Shown: positions 45,330-58,575, counted from the first letter of the stretch. The stretch: DNA of 64,000 nucleotides from Dasypus novemcinctus (GCF_030445035.2 NC_080680.1:50915212-50979211); one strand, 5' to 3'. Numbers and translations are program-made. Notes: generated by a model from the letters alone, not told the origin.

Positions 45330-45618
45330 TAGAACTGTCAAATGGTTAATTAAACTGTGGTATATTCATCAGTTATTAGAAATGGGGCCAAGCTCTGTGT
45401 ACTGAAGTGAAAAGATTTCCTGGAAGTATATTTGATAAAAAAAGCAAACTTGAATGAAATTTCTGGTATTACACCATTTATACAAAAACATATACAGTAC
45501 ATATTTTTTATATAAATTCTGAAAGGTGGTTACTCATCAGGCTATGAGCAGTGGTTACTGCTATAAGGTGACTGGAATTAGGAAGTGATCCCCTAGTGGA
45601 ATTGGTTGAATTTTTAAC
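45330..45618 (+). mobile_element. Old L1 3' fragment
   Basis: 'aaatggttaattaaactgtgg', 'gtgtactgaagtgaaaagat' and 'agtggttactgctataagg' are in the order of an ancient L1M 3' end. Confidence 0.55.
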
Positions 45619-45672
45619 AATATACATACACATATATGTATGTGTATATAGATATAAATATATATATATATC
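45619..45672. repeat. AT/CA/TG microsatellite, imperfect inverted repeat
   Basis: A CATACACA stretch faces a TGTATGTG stretch across an ATAT centre and continues into (TA)n. Confidence 0.6.
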
Positions 45673-46039
45673 TCAAAGTAAAGATGTTTATATAGAGCTT
45701 GTATAATTATAAAAACATTAATAAATACTCTTAAGCCATTTATTCCCCAAAGACATCCTCATAATGGTGACTCTTCTACAAAGTACTTTCCTTTCTCTTC
45801 CTCCAAATGCTTGTACACTGTCTCTTGCCTGCTGTTTCTGGCTTCTTGCTGGGTATTTTGTTCCATGAATAGATTTATTATTATCATCATTATTATTGGC
45901 TTTTAGAACTTACTATTTATATTTATAGTTATCATTATCATTGCTTTGTACCCACAATATGATCAGCAGATTTTACTAATGATAATAATGTTCATAACAT
46001 CTCTTTACTATGTCCCCAATATGTTGTTGGCAAATATGT

Positions 46040-46640
46040 GAATTTTACATACATTTGGAGAAAATGTAAATTGATACAACCATTTTTGAAAACAATTTGG
46101 ACATATTTTATAAGGTTAATTATTTGAACACTTACAAGCTTACTTCTTTTAGAGACTCTTACATGCATTCACAAGAAGAAATATAAAAATAAGTTCATAG
46201 TAGTAGTGCCCATATCAGTAAAATCTGGAAAGAAGCCCAAATATCCATAGATCAAAGAATGGATACATTGTGGTATAGGCACACTTCAGAGTATTTATAT
46301 CATAGTGAGAAAGAACAAAGTGTGATTCCATGTCAAGCATGGCTAATTCTCCGAAACTTAATAATGAATGGAGAAAACAAGTAAGATTACACAAAGTATG
46401 ATGACCTCTTAAGAAAAACAGAAAATTAAGCAAAAATAAAATTCATCTTGTCTACGTGTGTATGTGGTGTATATATAAACACTTGATAATATTTTTAAAA
46501 AGGCAATAAAGTGATAAGCAAAAAGCAGGTCATGCACATATTTGTTGGAGGCAGGTAATGGAAGAGTGCCCAATAGATGCAACAACATTGGTAAGATTCT
46601 AGTTCTTCACTTGGGTTAATGATTATTAGTTTTATTATTT
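46040..46640 (+). mobile_element. Old L1 3' fragment
   Basis: 'accatttttgaaaacaatttgg', 'gaagcccaaatatccatag' and 'gaatggatacattgtgg' are decayed ORF2 C-terminal and 3' UTR sequence. Confidence 0.6.
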
Positions 46641-48085
46641 GCTTCATTATTTACAAAATACAAAGAGATATGTATGTTCTTACACATGTATCAAATATTC
46701 AATAAAATTAGCATAAGTGAAAGCAACTTGCATATCACCATCTTTTTTGTCTTGAATAAATGTTTTGGAATATCTGTCTTAGTGTTTAGAGGTTGTTGTG
46801 CAAGTAGATACCTTAACTTCTGCCTGTGTGGTTTAAGCTTTTTTTATTGGAGGCAACTATCATCTTCTATGCCAAAGGCTATGTGTCTATGTGCAAAACC
46901 TGAAGACAACATTTTATTAAGTTACTATTGTCCAGCTAGTGGATATTTATAGCATGATTTCTACAATTGTGAATTATGTTTTAAAAATAAAAATATCTCA
47001 TACTAGGAAACAGCATAGATGCTACTGGAAGCTTCATGCTGTGTAATGGAAATGAGGATTACTTTTGTATGGCCCATGGTTCCTATGAATAGAATTAACC
47101 AGACACCAATTATCACCTCATTGAAAGGATAAGTCACTGTGACATGTACAGCTATCAAACCCATTGCTTTTGCAATGTGAATTAATTAGAGTGGGAGAGG
47201 GTTGGAAAGCATCGCAAATTTGAAAAAGGTCTATATTTTAAGAAACTCAGAGGAAAATGTGTTCCAATTAGTATATAATGTTAACACATAACAATCTTAT
47301 TTATATATGTACTTTAAAGAAATACTTTTAAATGAAAACATTGAGTCATAAAAAGGATCTTCTTTTTGTGATGATTGTAATTGGAGAGATATCAAAATTC
47401 AGCGGTTATGCTATTTATTTATTTTTAACTACTAAGCAGGCTGTATAGAGAGGGTTATCTTTACTTGAAAGTGTGTGTCCCTGGGTGGTGAATAAAGAGA
47501 GATGGTTGGTTTCCCACAGTAGCTCAAAAACATAGCAGATAAATATGCCCACCAGCTTATTTGGACACAGTAGTATGTACGGCCATCTGCTCCCAAATAT
47601 GCCTACAACCCTGTAGCACTTCCATTTTGGCACCCAAAATTTATGGGGAAGGGCATCACATCCTGAGCTACACTGATTTCTGAAAAGTGTCTTGAAAATG
47701 CATCTCTAGTGGCACAGAGTTGTGTAAATAGCTGTTTTTGCTTCAACCACTACTGTTTCTTTTGGGGGAACACCACCCCCAGAGTTCTTCTATGTTGGGA
47801 CAGGATGACATGACCAGAAAATTTAATATCTTCTTGGAACATGAAGGTGGACAGAACATTATTCAGTAAGATGATCACTACATTTGTTTTTGCCAAATCA
47901 GTGAAACTAACAAAACAAATATGTGATGACAAAAAGCAGATGTTATTAGCAGCTTCACAGATAAGGTAAAGAATCCTAAGAAAATGATAACAGCCATATT
48001 TCTGAAGGGGAATCTTCCTGCCATGTTCCCAGGAATATATCTAGGTGGCCCATTCCTCCTTTTGAAATAATGTATTGACAGTCAT
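46641..48085. other. No recognisable gene or repeat
   Basis: AT-rich, only short open frames. Confidence 0.4.
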
Positions 48086-48175
48086 TTCTTTCACTTTTGG
48101 GAGGTACTGGGGATTGATCCCAGGACCTCACACATGCAAAGCAGGTACCCAACCACTGAACTATACCTGCTCCCC
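48086..48175 (-). mobile_element. Monomeric DAS-type SINE (tRNA-Ala-like)
   Basis: Reversed unit: 'gggaggtactggggattgatc' (B-box side), then 'aaccactgaactatacctgc' (A-box side). A degenerate flanking repeat TTGACAGTC / CTGACAATC is visible (48075-48083 and 48179-48187). Confidence 0.75.
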
Positions 48176-49377
48176 ATACTGACAATCTTAAGATATAAGA
48201 ATCTATAGTAAACTCAAAGTGATGTATTGCATATGTCTTATCCTTAAGAAGCTGCTGGACTCATATTACTGTGATTTCCAAATTCTCATCTGCATTGTGT
48301 GCAAATGAGATCATTTATAGTAGTGTGCTTAAGAAATTAAACTGCATCATTTGATATCACTTAAATATAGACTCCTTCATATGAAAGCAAATTTATTTTG
48401 TTAATTTTTATTATACCTAATTATTTCAAAAGAATAAAATAAAAAATTTTTAAATATCACACAGTACAAAAGAAGTTAATATAAAGTTGACACAATTGGC
48501 CAACTTAAGAGAAGAGAGACGGAGAGTAGAGAGCAAGAGAACAAGAGCTTTGGCAAATGAACAAACAGTATTATAGGTATTACAAAGTATCTTTCAGAGA
48601 GACTTGACCTTAAATAGATTCTCGAGAATTCAATTGTTGGGTGACTTTTGGGATATTGGGTAGATACCTGTTTCTCATTTTTAAGAAGGCAGAACAATAA
48701 TCATAGACAGATGATGTTCTTTGTTGAGCTGAAGGATTTTGATGGCAGCTGTATAAAAATACACCTGCACAGCTATGATTAGCATTATCTCCTCCCATGA
48801 AATCAGGAAGAGATGGAAAGGGACACTGAAGATATTCTTGATGCATGGATGAAGCAACAGAGCAGGGTGTGACGATAAAACCAAAAGTGCTGGCACAAGA
48901 TTGTCATAACTGAAGCTTTGGAAAATAGGGAAGTTATTAAGAGAATTATTATCTTTTTGTATCACCTGATTTTAAAAAAAAATCTGAAGCCATACTCTAC
49001 AAATACTTTGAGGTGCTCAATCCCTCAGCAATGACCCCGGTTCCTTAAGCTGGCAGCTTCACCAACTTACTCTTAAATACCCATGTGATTAACCCACATG
49101 TATAGGAAGTGGGAGTATTTCTACACTGAAATTTAGATGTGGGAGAAAATTATTCCTTCAATGAACATACAAAAAATCTCATTTCAACTATTCCTAAATG
49201 CTAGGATTACTTAACATTTTAAAATATTTGCTTCTTAATTCACTATCTTGAGTGACTGGTTTGAGTTAAATCCTGACATACTCCCAAAATTTAATTAGGC
49301 TGTACGTATATGATATTTTTTCAAAGACTCTGTTTGGGATTGATTTTACTTAGTTCTTATCATAAATGATAAAAAAT
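48176..49377. other. No recognisable gene or repeat
   Basis: AT-rich, short open frames only. Confidence 0.4.
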
Positions 49378-49480
49378 GAGGGTAGTAGGTATAACTCAGT
49401 GGTTCAGCGCTTGCTTCGCATTTACAAGATCCTGGGTTCAATCCCTAGTACCTCCTAAAAAAAAAAAAGAAAAGAAAAAA
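49378..49480 (+). mobile_element. Monomeric DAS-type SINE (tRNA-Ala-like)
   Basis: Forward unit with A-box-like sequence TATAACTCAGTGG near 49390 and B box GGTTCAATCC at 49435-49444, ending in CTAGTACCTCCT and an A-rich tail. TSD not clear. Confidence 0.78.
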
Positions 49481-49542
49481 TCTGTCAAGACAGATAAAGT
49501 ACTGATCAGTGTTTCAGGGCAAACATATAGGACCTCTTTTTA

Positions 49543-49951
49543 TTATTTATTTATTATTACTTTAAAAAGTAACTTTATTTATTTATTTACTTTTAATTTT
49601 ATTTATCCCTCCCCCTGCTCCTTTGCCACCTCTGCTTGCTGTCCGCTTTCTGTGTCCATTTGCTGCATATTCTTCTATGTCTGCTTGTTTTCTCTTTAGG
49701 AAACACCAGGTACTGATCCTAGGACCTCTGATGTGGGAGAGAGGTACTCAATCACTTGAGCCATCTCAGTTCCCTGGTCTGCTCTGTCTCTCACTGTCCC
49801 TCTTCTGTGTCTCTCTTTGTTGTGTCATCTTCCTGCACCAGCTCAGCTCTGCATAGTGTGGGCCTTCAGCTCTCTGCGGCATGGGCCAGCTTGCCTTCAT
49901 ATTGAAACTGGAGCCTCCCATTTGGTAGATGGGTGGCCACATCTGCTTCCC
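49543..49951 (-). mobile_element. Dimeric DAS-type SINE
   Basis: Two reversed tRNA-like units (about 49695-49775 and 49880-49951) plus a C/T-rich body and a T-rich tail at the left. Perfect 14-base TSD AGGACCTCTTTTTA at 49529-49542 and 49952-49965 fixes the boundaries and shows that the whole 409 bases were inserted as one unit. Confidence 0.88.
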
Positions 49952-49965
49952 AGGACCTCTTTTTA

Positions 49966-51624
49966 AATTTAAATATTTCCCTGGACAAATATAATTATTG
50001 AAGAGTACAGCCAGAGTTTTTATTTCATATATTCTACATATATCTATGTTGTAGCTACTGCTATATTTTTAACAGCTATTTTTCATCTTTTAAGGGAGTC
50101 TTGCAATGGAGTATTTCTTCTCACCCTGATAGGAGGACAAGAAGAAATCATGATATGCCTCTGTTTTCTTTTAAATTTACCATTCTATGATGAATAACAG
50201 GTAGTGTCTGTGTAAGGGCAATGAGTTAAGCAGGAGGAAATGGCCAATGTGAGCCACTAAACCAGAATCAAGCTGCTGGAACTCTGGCTTCTTCCAAGTC
50301 ATTCAAAGAGAACTGCTAACAATGGGGGTGTCAGGAGGGGTGGCCTTCAGCCACTTGGCAACCTCCAGCATGTTCGGCCAGATCTACTCCAAAACCCTAA
50401 TCATCATCAGTCAGGAAGATAATGACTTGCCCTCTCATCGAATCGGAGTTGAAAGATTTGTTTTCCCACTACGGTTGCTCATTACACAGATAATTGAGTC
50501 TTTGTAGAAAAACATTTAGCAATGACAACGTTTTCTTAAATATCCAGACCACAATAGTTTTACAATGTGCTCATACATGGAAGTTATTTATTATGAGTAA
50601 TTCTGATCCCATTGGACCAATTAATATTCATTAGGAAATTAAGCTGGGAGGAACATATTTTCCCAACTTTTGAAGCACAGCACTCTTAGGAAAAATAAAA
50701 AGATATGAACAAACAAAATAACAATAGAAACAAAATTTATGAGTTGCTACTTTGAATTATAAGAAATTCATACTCTGATTTGAGCAAAATGATTTTTTCC
50801 TCCCAAATAGAAAGCAAGAGCAGGTAACGATTTATTGTCTTTGTTTAGTTCTTACAGTCCATTTCCTTGATACTAAATTGTCCTGGCTCTTATTTGCAGA
50901 CGGTACTACTAAACGAGGTAGGTCTAAAATAAATCTCATTTTTTTCAACTGATTTTCCTGTTCAGAACCCCATTGCTATTTTGTACTAGTCTTGCCAAAA
51001 GGTGATATTCCATGTTATGGCTTTTTGTTTGGTTGGATTAACCAATGTTTCTTATCTATTCAGTATTATTTTCTAATCGCTTACTCCCAGGCTAAATTTG
51101 AGAAAAAGAGTTTATGAGAACTCTTCCATTCACTTAATTTCATTAGAGAAGAGATTTTAATTTTCTTAGTACCAAGTTCACAGACAGCATAATGATGTTT
51201 TGACGAGTTGTCTCAAGCCAAAAGCCTTAAGATAAAAGATGTCAGATGTCTACATGAGTTAGAATGCAAAAATCTTGGTAAGTTATTGTGGATTAAGAAA
51301 ATGTGGAATTAAATAAATATGTGATGGAGTTACAAAGTTCAATGAAAATATATCATTTTAAAGTAAATGATTGGCCACACTATTTCTTGGTTTAAATGTC
51401 ATGAAAATAAACAGGAAAAATAAACTTTGATTAAAGGAATTCTTCTCCTCTTTAACATGTCCTTCTGCTTCTATAACATGAAAGCAATGACAACGAATTT
51501 GCTCCAATTTTTGCAGATTGTGAAACTTCCCTTTCGAGGATGAGGCATGTCTCCAAAGCACAAAGCCATCAGTGAAGTAAGTTGATTTTGATAATGCAGA
51601 AGAAACTTTGACAAACTGAGGGAA
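49966..51624. other. No recognisable gene or repeat
   Basis: AT-rich. The short frame at 50322-50507 has no recognisable domain. Confidence 0.4.
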
Positions 51625-51958
51625 CAGAGCTCAGCAAACTTTTCTATAAAGGGCCGTACAGTAAATGTTTTAGGTTTTGTGGGCCCTACAGTCTTTGCTG
51701 CAACTATTCAACTCTGCTTTTGTGACCTCATAACATCTATAGGCAATAATAAATGAACGAGTGTGGTTGTGTTTCAATAAAACTTTATGTATGGCCACTG
51801 AAATTTTAAATTCTTATAATTTTCATATGCCATGAAATATAATTCTTTTGATTTTTTTCATAAACATTAAAAAATGTGAAAACCATTCTTAGTTCACAGA
51901 TTATACAAAAACAAGTGGTCAGGTGGGCTTGGCCCACAGAACAGTTTGCCAATCCCTG
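51625..51958 (+). mobile_element. hAT-type MITE, long form
   Basis: Starts CAGAGCTCAGCAAACTTTTC and ends GTTTGCCAATCCCTG, matching inverted termini. Internal landmarks are 'ttaggttttgtgggcc', 'caactctgc' and 'caataaaactttatg'. It carries about 120 bases in the middle that the copy at 39855-40062 lacks. Confidence 0.8.
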
Positions 51959-52254
51959 AAATGGATGACAGAGTCTTGGGTAATATATATCCACTCCATT
52001 TCTACTCAGGTAGATGTTTTGTAAAAGCTGTTTGATGTTGATGACGTTTGTAGAACAGTTATTTCTAATTCTCAAGCCCATTGTGATTGTTATTGCCACT
52101 GCTACCAGACAAAAGAAAGGCTGTAACAGCCATGTTGAGCAATATTTGCTAGGGCCTCATGAAATAGGGACTTGAAGAAAATTTGTCATAGTGGACTTGC
52201 ATTAGATTATTTGGTGCTCAGTGACTCTGTGTTTACTTTCTGGTTTACTAATAT

Positions 52255-52400
52255 GAAACCACTCATTCATTCATTTATTCACTTAGTCATTCATGTGTTC
52301 ATTCTGTCATTCCACATTAAGCATTTTCCTAAGCACTGGGGAAACAAAGGTGAGTTAAACATAATTCCTGAGCTTTGAAAACTTACAATAGTTGGGTGTG
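52255..52400 (-). repeat. L2 3' end relic
   Basis: 'cattcattcatttattcac', 'ctaagcactggggaaac' and 'cctgagctttgaaaac' are the reverse of the L2 3' terminus. Confidence 0.6.
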
Positions 52401-52589
52401 AGACAAACTGATATTTGGATTCCAGTGTGAAAGTATGAGATGTGAGAAGAGAATTACAGGCACCATAGAAGAAAAAGACTACCTTGAGAAAGTACAATGA
52501 AGACTTCTGAGAAAAAAGTCTTTTTAAGACATTTAAATGAGAGAACACATTAACAGCAATCTCAGGTAATATGTGTAATATTTATACAA

Positions 52590-52800
52590 TGGCCTGTATA
52601 TTCTACAGTCACAGAATTTTAAGGATGAAAGACATTTTAGTGGTAATCTGTTCAGATCCTCAAATTTAGCTGATAAGGAAAAAGTAGCCCTGACAGGAGA
52701 AGTGACAAGTTCAAGGTCATCCAACTCTTCAGGTGTGGCCTCATTAAACTCCAAATCTCTTCAGTGCCAGTTCAGTGTTCTTTCCAGGATGCTAAGCCTT
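52590..52800 (-). repeat. MIR-like ancient SINE relic
   Basis: 'agctgataaggaaaaag', 'gaagtgacaagttcaaggtc' and 'cagttcagtgttctttcc' follow the order of an old tRNA-derived SINE in reverse. Confidence 0.5.
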
Positions 52801-53759
52801 CCTTGCCACTTCTGCAGCTTTTTACTGATTATACATTGTTTATTCTCTCTTCTCTATGCAGATTCTCTAAGTCAACTTGGAGAGTGCTTATCTTTTCTTC
52901 AGTGATTCCTTAATGACTATAGTTGATAAAAATTGAGAAAATGGAATTGGAAATAATGTTCAAGGGACATTTCCTTTTTTTAAAAATTTTCTGCTGATCT
53001 GAAGCAAAAATACAATTACCTTAGCTCTTAGACTCAGCATATTGTGTCCTTCATTCCAGGTTACTCCATAAATTGCAATTATCTTCATTTGTGGTACTCA
53101 CAAGATTATAGGTGACTGAGCACTTCATCAGCTAAGATCAGAATTTCCCATGGCACAAAACAAAACACTTGTCTAATGATCTAGGAGAGTGGATTAAACA
53201 TACTGAATGAGAGAGCTGCACACTGAAAATGTTCAGGGGATTATCACTTTAGCTTTTCAAATCCATCCAACTAAAGTGAAATTGATATGGCTCTGTTTAA
53301 GTAGCAGTAGAGTTTTGGGGGTTTAAACTTGAACATTTCTGACTTCCTTTGGTTTAAGGGCTCTGCCACTTTTAATGCTACATGGCAGGACCCAATCTCT
53401 TCCCTCCCCCATGGTGATGGCTTCTCTTTGGTGTAAGTGTGGGTAAGGGTAGAGGATGTGCAGGTTCCTAAGGCAGAAGCTCAGTTGAACTTCAGGAGCT
53501 TAGAATGTTTGTGCTTTTCTCTAACATGTCATCATTTAGAAAAGTGGGTTGTATGACTGGGATTCCAGATAATTTCCGGGAATTGGACACCAGCAACTAT
53601 AGCTTAAAGATTTCTGTCACTGCTATCTTCCAGGTCCTCAGGTACTTTATTTAATTTTATCTACACAGAATCTTATAAAACAGCCTTCATTAACCCTGTG
53701 CTTCTCACATCACATCTGTAGCATATGGAACTGTACAGAATTCAGATGCTAAAGTTTTA
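52801..53759. other. No recognisable gene or repeat
   Basis: No conserved frame; nothing I can name. Confidence 0.4.
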
Positions 53760-53985
53760 ATAATAATATCAATAACATAAAATAAGTGATCACTACTTAC
53801 TACATTTTAGGCGCTCTTTTAAATTCTTTACATTTGTTAATTCACTTAATTTTCTCAGCAGTTTTAAGAGTTATTACTCCCCTTTTAAGAATATAAATTA
53901 TAAATTGCAATTAGTAGGTGATAGAAAACAGACTGACGGTGGAGATCATATACTCAACCATGATGCTATAAAGAGGCTCTTATAA
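53760..53985 (-). repeat. MIR SINE relic
   Basis: 'taggcgctcttttaaattc', 'gttaattcacttaattttc' and 'gttattactccccttttaag' are in reverse MIR order. Confidence 0.6.
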
Positions 53986-54896
53986 ATGTCAGCTAATATC
54001 TGTCCAACCTATCTTTCATAGACAAAAATGTCTTTTTTTCTGGAGAACCCTACCTAACTTTAATAGAGCTATCATTTACTGATAGGATTCAAGTCATGTT
54101 GAGCAAAAGTTAAAAATGGTGGTTTAAATGTCCACTTTAATAGACAGATAGAAAGATGATTGATAGATATAGATTTAGACAGACATTTCAGTGCTTAATA
54201 GTTGTTCTCTACCCTTGTATTTTCCTGAAAATCTTTTCCTTATCCACACCCATTATTGGAATAAGGTAGTCTGTTATTATTCTTGAAAATAATTAAGCAT
54301 AGACAGCTGATATATATTTGTGTTTCTGTTACATTTGATCTACACCCTAAGGGAGGTTAGTTAACCTAATTGAGAGAACACATTCTAAGGAATGCTAACG
54401 TATAAAATCTTCTAATCAGAAGCCCACACTCCAAAGACACACATTTCTGCTATTTTTATCTTTATTATTTTTATGTCTGATTAAGATAAGCAGTTTTACT
54501 GATTAACATAAAGGATGTTAGACATTACTTTTTGTTACTCATAGAAACTATAGAACTATTATGCAGGCTTTCTTTGCCCTCTCAGGAATGGGGTGCAAAA
54601 ATCCAGACACCAGTTACCTGTATCCTTTGGAAGGAGCCTGAGGCAGGCCTGATTCTGAAATGACCCAGTATATACCCACTGATACTGAGCACTCCTGTGA
54701 CCCTACGGAGTCCGGCTGCTAGAATATTTACTGCATCTGCCTCAGGCAAATATTTCGCACAAGATGGGGTCAAAACACCAACAAGGAGCTCACAGAATAA
54801 GTTTAACATATGTGTTCCAAAATATTTTTGTAGATATGACCAAATTCCATATGTTAGCCTTGTTTTGTAGTGTAACCTGGTTGCATGAGATTTAAA
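53986..54896. other. No recognisable gene or repeat
   Basis: AT-rich with a short GATA-like microsatellite at about 54140-54185. Confidence 0.4.
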
Positions 54897-54901
54897 AGAC
54901 C

Positions 54902-55364
54902 TGTATTAGTCAGCCAAAAGGGGTCCTGATTCAAAATACCAGAAATCTGCTGGGCGTTATAAAGGGTATTTATTTGGGGTAGGAGCTTACAGTTACTAGG
55001 CCATAAAGCATAAGTTACTTCCCTTACCAAAGTCTAATTCCACATGTTGGAGAGGGTTCAGGCTTTCTGGGTTCCTCTGGGCTCAGCTCCTCTGTTTCCT
55101 CCAAAAGGTCAGCAGTAGACTGTTAGACAAACTTCTTTCCCTGGGCTCCAGCTTAAGACTTCAGCATCAAACTCCAACACCAAAACTCCAACATCGGAAA
55201 CCCTCAACTCTGTTCTTCGCCATGCCTTTTATCTGTGAGTTTCCACTGACCAAGGGGTGGGGACTCAACACCCTAATCATAACTCAATCATGCCCAAGTA
55301 CAGATCAGATTACAAACAATCCAATACCTATTTTTGGAATTCATAACCATATCAAACTGCTACA
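54902..55364 (-). mobile_element. Solo LTR, type B, reverse strand
   Basis: Reversed termini TGTATTAGTCAGCC and CAAACTGCTACA match the ends of the LTR at 31869-32426; internal pieces such as 'ttaagacttcagcatc' and 'gggtatttatttgggg' also match in reverse. GACC is repeated at both edges (54898-54901 and 55365-55368). It is about 95 bases shorter than its sibling. Not paired with the forward copy as a provirus because the orientations oppose. Confidence 0.82.
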
Positions 55365-55368
55365 GACC

Positions 55369-56136
55369 TTTACCTGCTTCTATGGGGACTTTTATTTACC
55401 ATAAGGGACCTATGAATTGTGATCTATCGAATTGGCCTAGGTCAGTTTGCAACAGTGTACATACACATACACACACACAGGAGAGTGGTTCAATGGAATG
55501 GATGAAGAAGGAGGCACAGTGGGCCTGACAACTTTTATGTATGGTCTTTCTTGTCCATGTCTCTTAGGATGGAGAGTTTTTCATCCACAAATTCTCTTGA
55601 ATTTCTTACTGGCGAGCAGACCATATGTCTTTTGTTCCAGAGATGGAAACACATTCTTTATGATCCACACTTAACTATGGTTGTTCATATCTCTGTCACC
55701 TCCAGAATTGATGGCTAAAATGTACTCTACTTAAGTCTGCCCTCTTTGGCTTACATGCCTCTATTTCTTCTCTGAAAGCCATTACTGTATATATTTCACA
55801 GAAAAATTCTGGTTTAAATGCTCTTCCTTTTACTTATTATATGTGACAAATGTTCGAACCACATTTATCCCTCAAAATTTCCCTCCTTAATGCTTTTCCC
55901 TTTCTTCCAATATAGCCATACTTCTTCATATCTTTAAAGTAAAAAAGCCATTTAGTAAACAATGTAATAAATACTTCTCAAAACCTTTATGCCTTACATC
56001 ATTCAATGCTGTTTCCAAGCATTTAGAATCATAGTTTTCTTGAGTTAAACATTCTCATTTAAAAGTTTTATTCTTTGCATTTGTCTATCTGTATTAACAT
56101 TCTCTTCTCAGACTGTTATTTCTTGAATTATCTTTT
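55369..56136. other. No recognisable gene; short CA repeat
   Basis: A (CA)n stretch at about 55455-55480; otherwise nothing. Confidence 0.4.
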
Positions 56137-56145
56137 CCACCCTAC

Positions 56146-56235
56146 TTTTTTTTTTCTAGGAGGTATCAGAGATTGAATCCAGGACTTCACACATGGGAAG
56201 AGGCACTCAACCACTTGAGATACATCCACTTCCCA
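56146..56235 (-). mobile_element. Monomeric DAS-type SINE with clean TSD
   Basis: A 90-base reversed tRNA-like unit ('aggaggtatcagagattgaatcc' to 'cttgagatacatcc') with a T-run tail at the left. The 9-base TSD CCACCCTAC is perfect (56137-56145 and 56236-56244). Confidence 0.85.
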
Positions 56236-56369
56236 CCACCCTACCTTTTATTTTCTTCTCTAGTCTAAGCCATAATCCCTTTCACTAAGAATGAAGACAG
56301 TTTAGGGAAACAATAGAAAGCTTCATCTGACCCAGTCCATTATGAATAAATGTAGTGTTAATAAGCATA

Positions 56370-56720
56370 CTTGCATTAGTCCAGATAGGCTATGCTATGC
56401 TGCAATTACAAATAATCAACAGACTGACAGTGGCTTATCACATTCATACAAAGTTCACCCTAGTTTGAGTAACTTTCCTGGATACTTCTCCATGTTGTGA
56501 CTCGGGGATCCAGTCTGCTTTTACTTTGTGGGGATACCGCTTACAACATTTGATTTCTACAGTCACCAAGGAAAGGGAAGAGACAGCTGGAGGGTCATCT
56601 ACCAAATCTTAAATGCACTTCCCTTAAGTGACACACATTATTTCTGCCCATGGCACATTGTCCAAGCTCAATAACCAGTGCCTGCCTAAATGCAAGGGGA
56701 ATATAAATATCAGGTAAGCA
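56370..56720 (-). repeat. Probable old LTR relic
   Basis: 'gcattagtccagataggcta', 'tgctgcaattacaaataatc', 'cagtggcttatcac' and 'aagtgacacacattatttctg' follow a common mammalian LTR read in reverse. Edges and family uncertain. Confidence 0.45.
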
Positions 56721-57844
56721 GTAATTGTCTCTGCCATGACATTTTCAGAGATAAAACATCATGAGATCCTCTGGTATGACCATTACTTAATTTGGGATTG
56801 GGGTGCTCTGGAATGCTAATAAACACTTAAGGTAGCATGTACTTATTGTTTAGAGAGATTCTCGTAAATAATGACATCTCCATTTTGAGATATGACTAAC
56901 AGCTCATCAAAATGAACTCATTCCCCTCTCCAACTTCCAATCCAACTCCACTCCCTAAAAAAGAACTAAGAAAAGTGTTCTTCTTTTATGAAGTAATCAG
57001 TTGTTCTTCTCCTTTGGGCAAGCATTATAATGATGAAGGGCTGGTGAGGTCCTTCCTTAGCAATAAGCAATGATGATTGTATCCTGCTGTATGTAGGTCA
57101 GGGTCTTGTGATTTTAAGATATTTTTCACTTTGAAACCTCACTTATTCACTATACCTTATCTATATCCTGTATGGATTAGCAGCAAAGTCCTTAGAAATG
57201 CAGCCTCTGTGTGTTTTCTTTTGAGGACTGTAGAAAGGAGAAAGGGATTCTAGGATGCTGAAGAGTGATCTTCCAATATCTTCATTTTTTCCGCAAAAGG
57301 GTATTAAATAATTTGTTTAATGTCAATGTCTATTTTCTATTTGATTCCGCCCAGAGATGGTGGCCTTCCTTATCTGAATAAGGAAAGTCTGAGATGAACT
57401 GGGAGCACTGGGTCAGATGTAAAGAAGGTTCAGATATTGAGAATCGCTATATAGATTTAAGATGAGAGCTGCATCTGCACAGAGGTCACAGGACCGAAGG
57501 AAAATCAATTTGAGCAGGATATGGTAGGACTGAAACAAATGAGCTTGGTATCAAACCAGGAGATCCAAGGAGAAGCTAAAGAAGTCAAGGCTGAGATGAG
57601 GGTAGGATCAATACCATGGCTCCTTATCAGAGAAGGAGGTCTGCCAGGGGAAGAATGTAAAGGATTTTGCTCTAGTCTCAAAGGGCTCCAAATCATTTGC
57701 TTAAGGGATAACAGAATGTATACTGTTACATCCAAGGTATCCTCAAATTCTGTTCTGGGTATTCTCTCCATTAGTGATTGCATTCACACTCAAACTAATG
57801 ATGTCCATAGAAAAATTTGTCACCTCTGTCTAGGACAGATATTT
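56721..57844. other. No recognisable gene or repeat
   Basis: The open frame at 57521-57946 (141 codons, +) runs into the MITE that follows and shows no domain. Confidence 0.4.
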
Positions 57845-58016
57845 TCAAAAGATTGTTGCCAGACCAGAATCTTCAACATCATTTGGGAATATGATGAAAA
57901 TTCATGGGTGCTACCAAAAATCAGAAATTCTGGTGTTGAGGTGTAGAAATCTGTGTTTTCACAAGACCTCCAAGTGTTTCTTATACATAATAGAGTTTGA
58001 GAGCCACTGTTCTGGA
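57845..58016 (-). mobile_element. hAT-type MITE relic (MER5-like)
   Basis: 'ccagaccagaatcttcaac', 'atcagaaattctgg', 'gaaatctgtgttttcac' and the terminal 'gagtttgagagccactg' fit an old MER5-type element. Subfamily and orientation are not certain. Confidence 0.5.
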
Positions 58017-58144
58017 ATATATCATGTTTCTCATATTCACCATGCTCCAAATGTTTTCTCAAGGCAGAAACTTGGACTTGTCCTCTCTTCTTTGCTCCCT
58101 GCCTCATGTTGAAACACCAAATCAGCCAATTAAAAATAGTTTTC

Positions 58145-58575
58145 TTTTTTTTTAAATAGATGTTCTTTTTTTTTTTTTTTTTTACTTTTTTTAAGATTTT
58201 TATTTTATTTTATTTAATTTCCCCCCCTCCCCTGGTTGTCTGTTCTTGGTGTCTATTTGCTGCGTCTTGTTTCTTTGTCTGCTTTTGTTTCTTTGTCCGC
58301 TTCTGTTGTCATCAGCGGCACGGGAAGTGTGGGCGGCGCCATTCCTGGGCAGGCTGCTCTTTCTTTTCACGCTGGGCGGCTTTCCTCACGGGCGCACTCC
58401 TTGCACGTGGGGCTCCCCCACGCGGGGGACACCCTTGCGTGGCACGGCACTCCTTGCGCGCATCAGCACTGCGTATGGCCAGCTCCACACGGGTCAAGGA
58501 GGCCCGGGGTTTGAACCGCGGACCTCCCATATGGTAGATGGATGCCCTAACCACTGGGCCAAAGTCCGTTTCCCA
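58145..58575 (-). mobile_element. Chimeric DAS-type SINE, reverse strand
   Basis: T-rich tail at the left (including T-run 58167-58183 and (ATTTT)n), GC-rich body, tRNA head at the right with reversed B box GGTTTGAACC at 58508-58517. A perfect 13-base TSD AAAAATAGTTTTC is at 58132-58144 and 58576-58588. Very close to the forward copy at 16853-17230 and of the same subfamily. Open frames on both strands across it (for example 58246-58863) are accidental. Confidence 0.92.

Noticed and set aside
50322..50507. Processed pseudogene or conserved exon
   Set aside because: The 61-codon frame has a somewhat protein-like start but no match I can name, no A-tail and no TSD.
31869..55364. A provirus bounded by the two type B LTRs
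   Set aside because: The LTRs face opposite ways, are 22 kb apart, and no gag, pol or env sequence lies between them.
58300..58540. CpG island / gene promoter
   Set aside because: The local GC and CpG rise coincides exactly with a SINE insertion.
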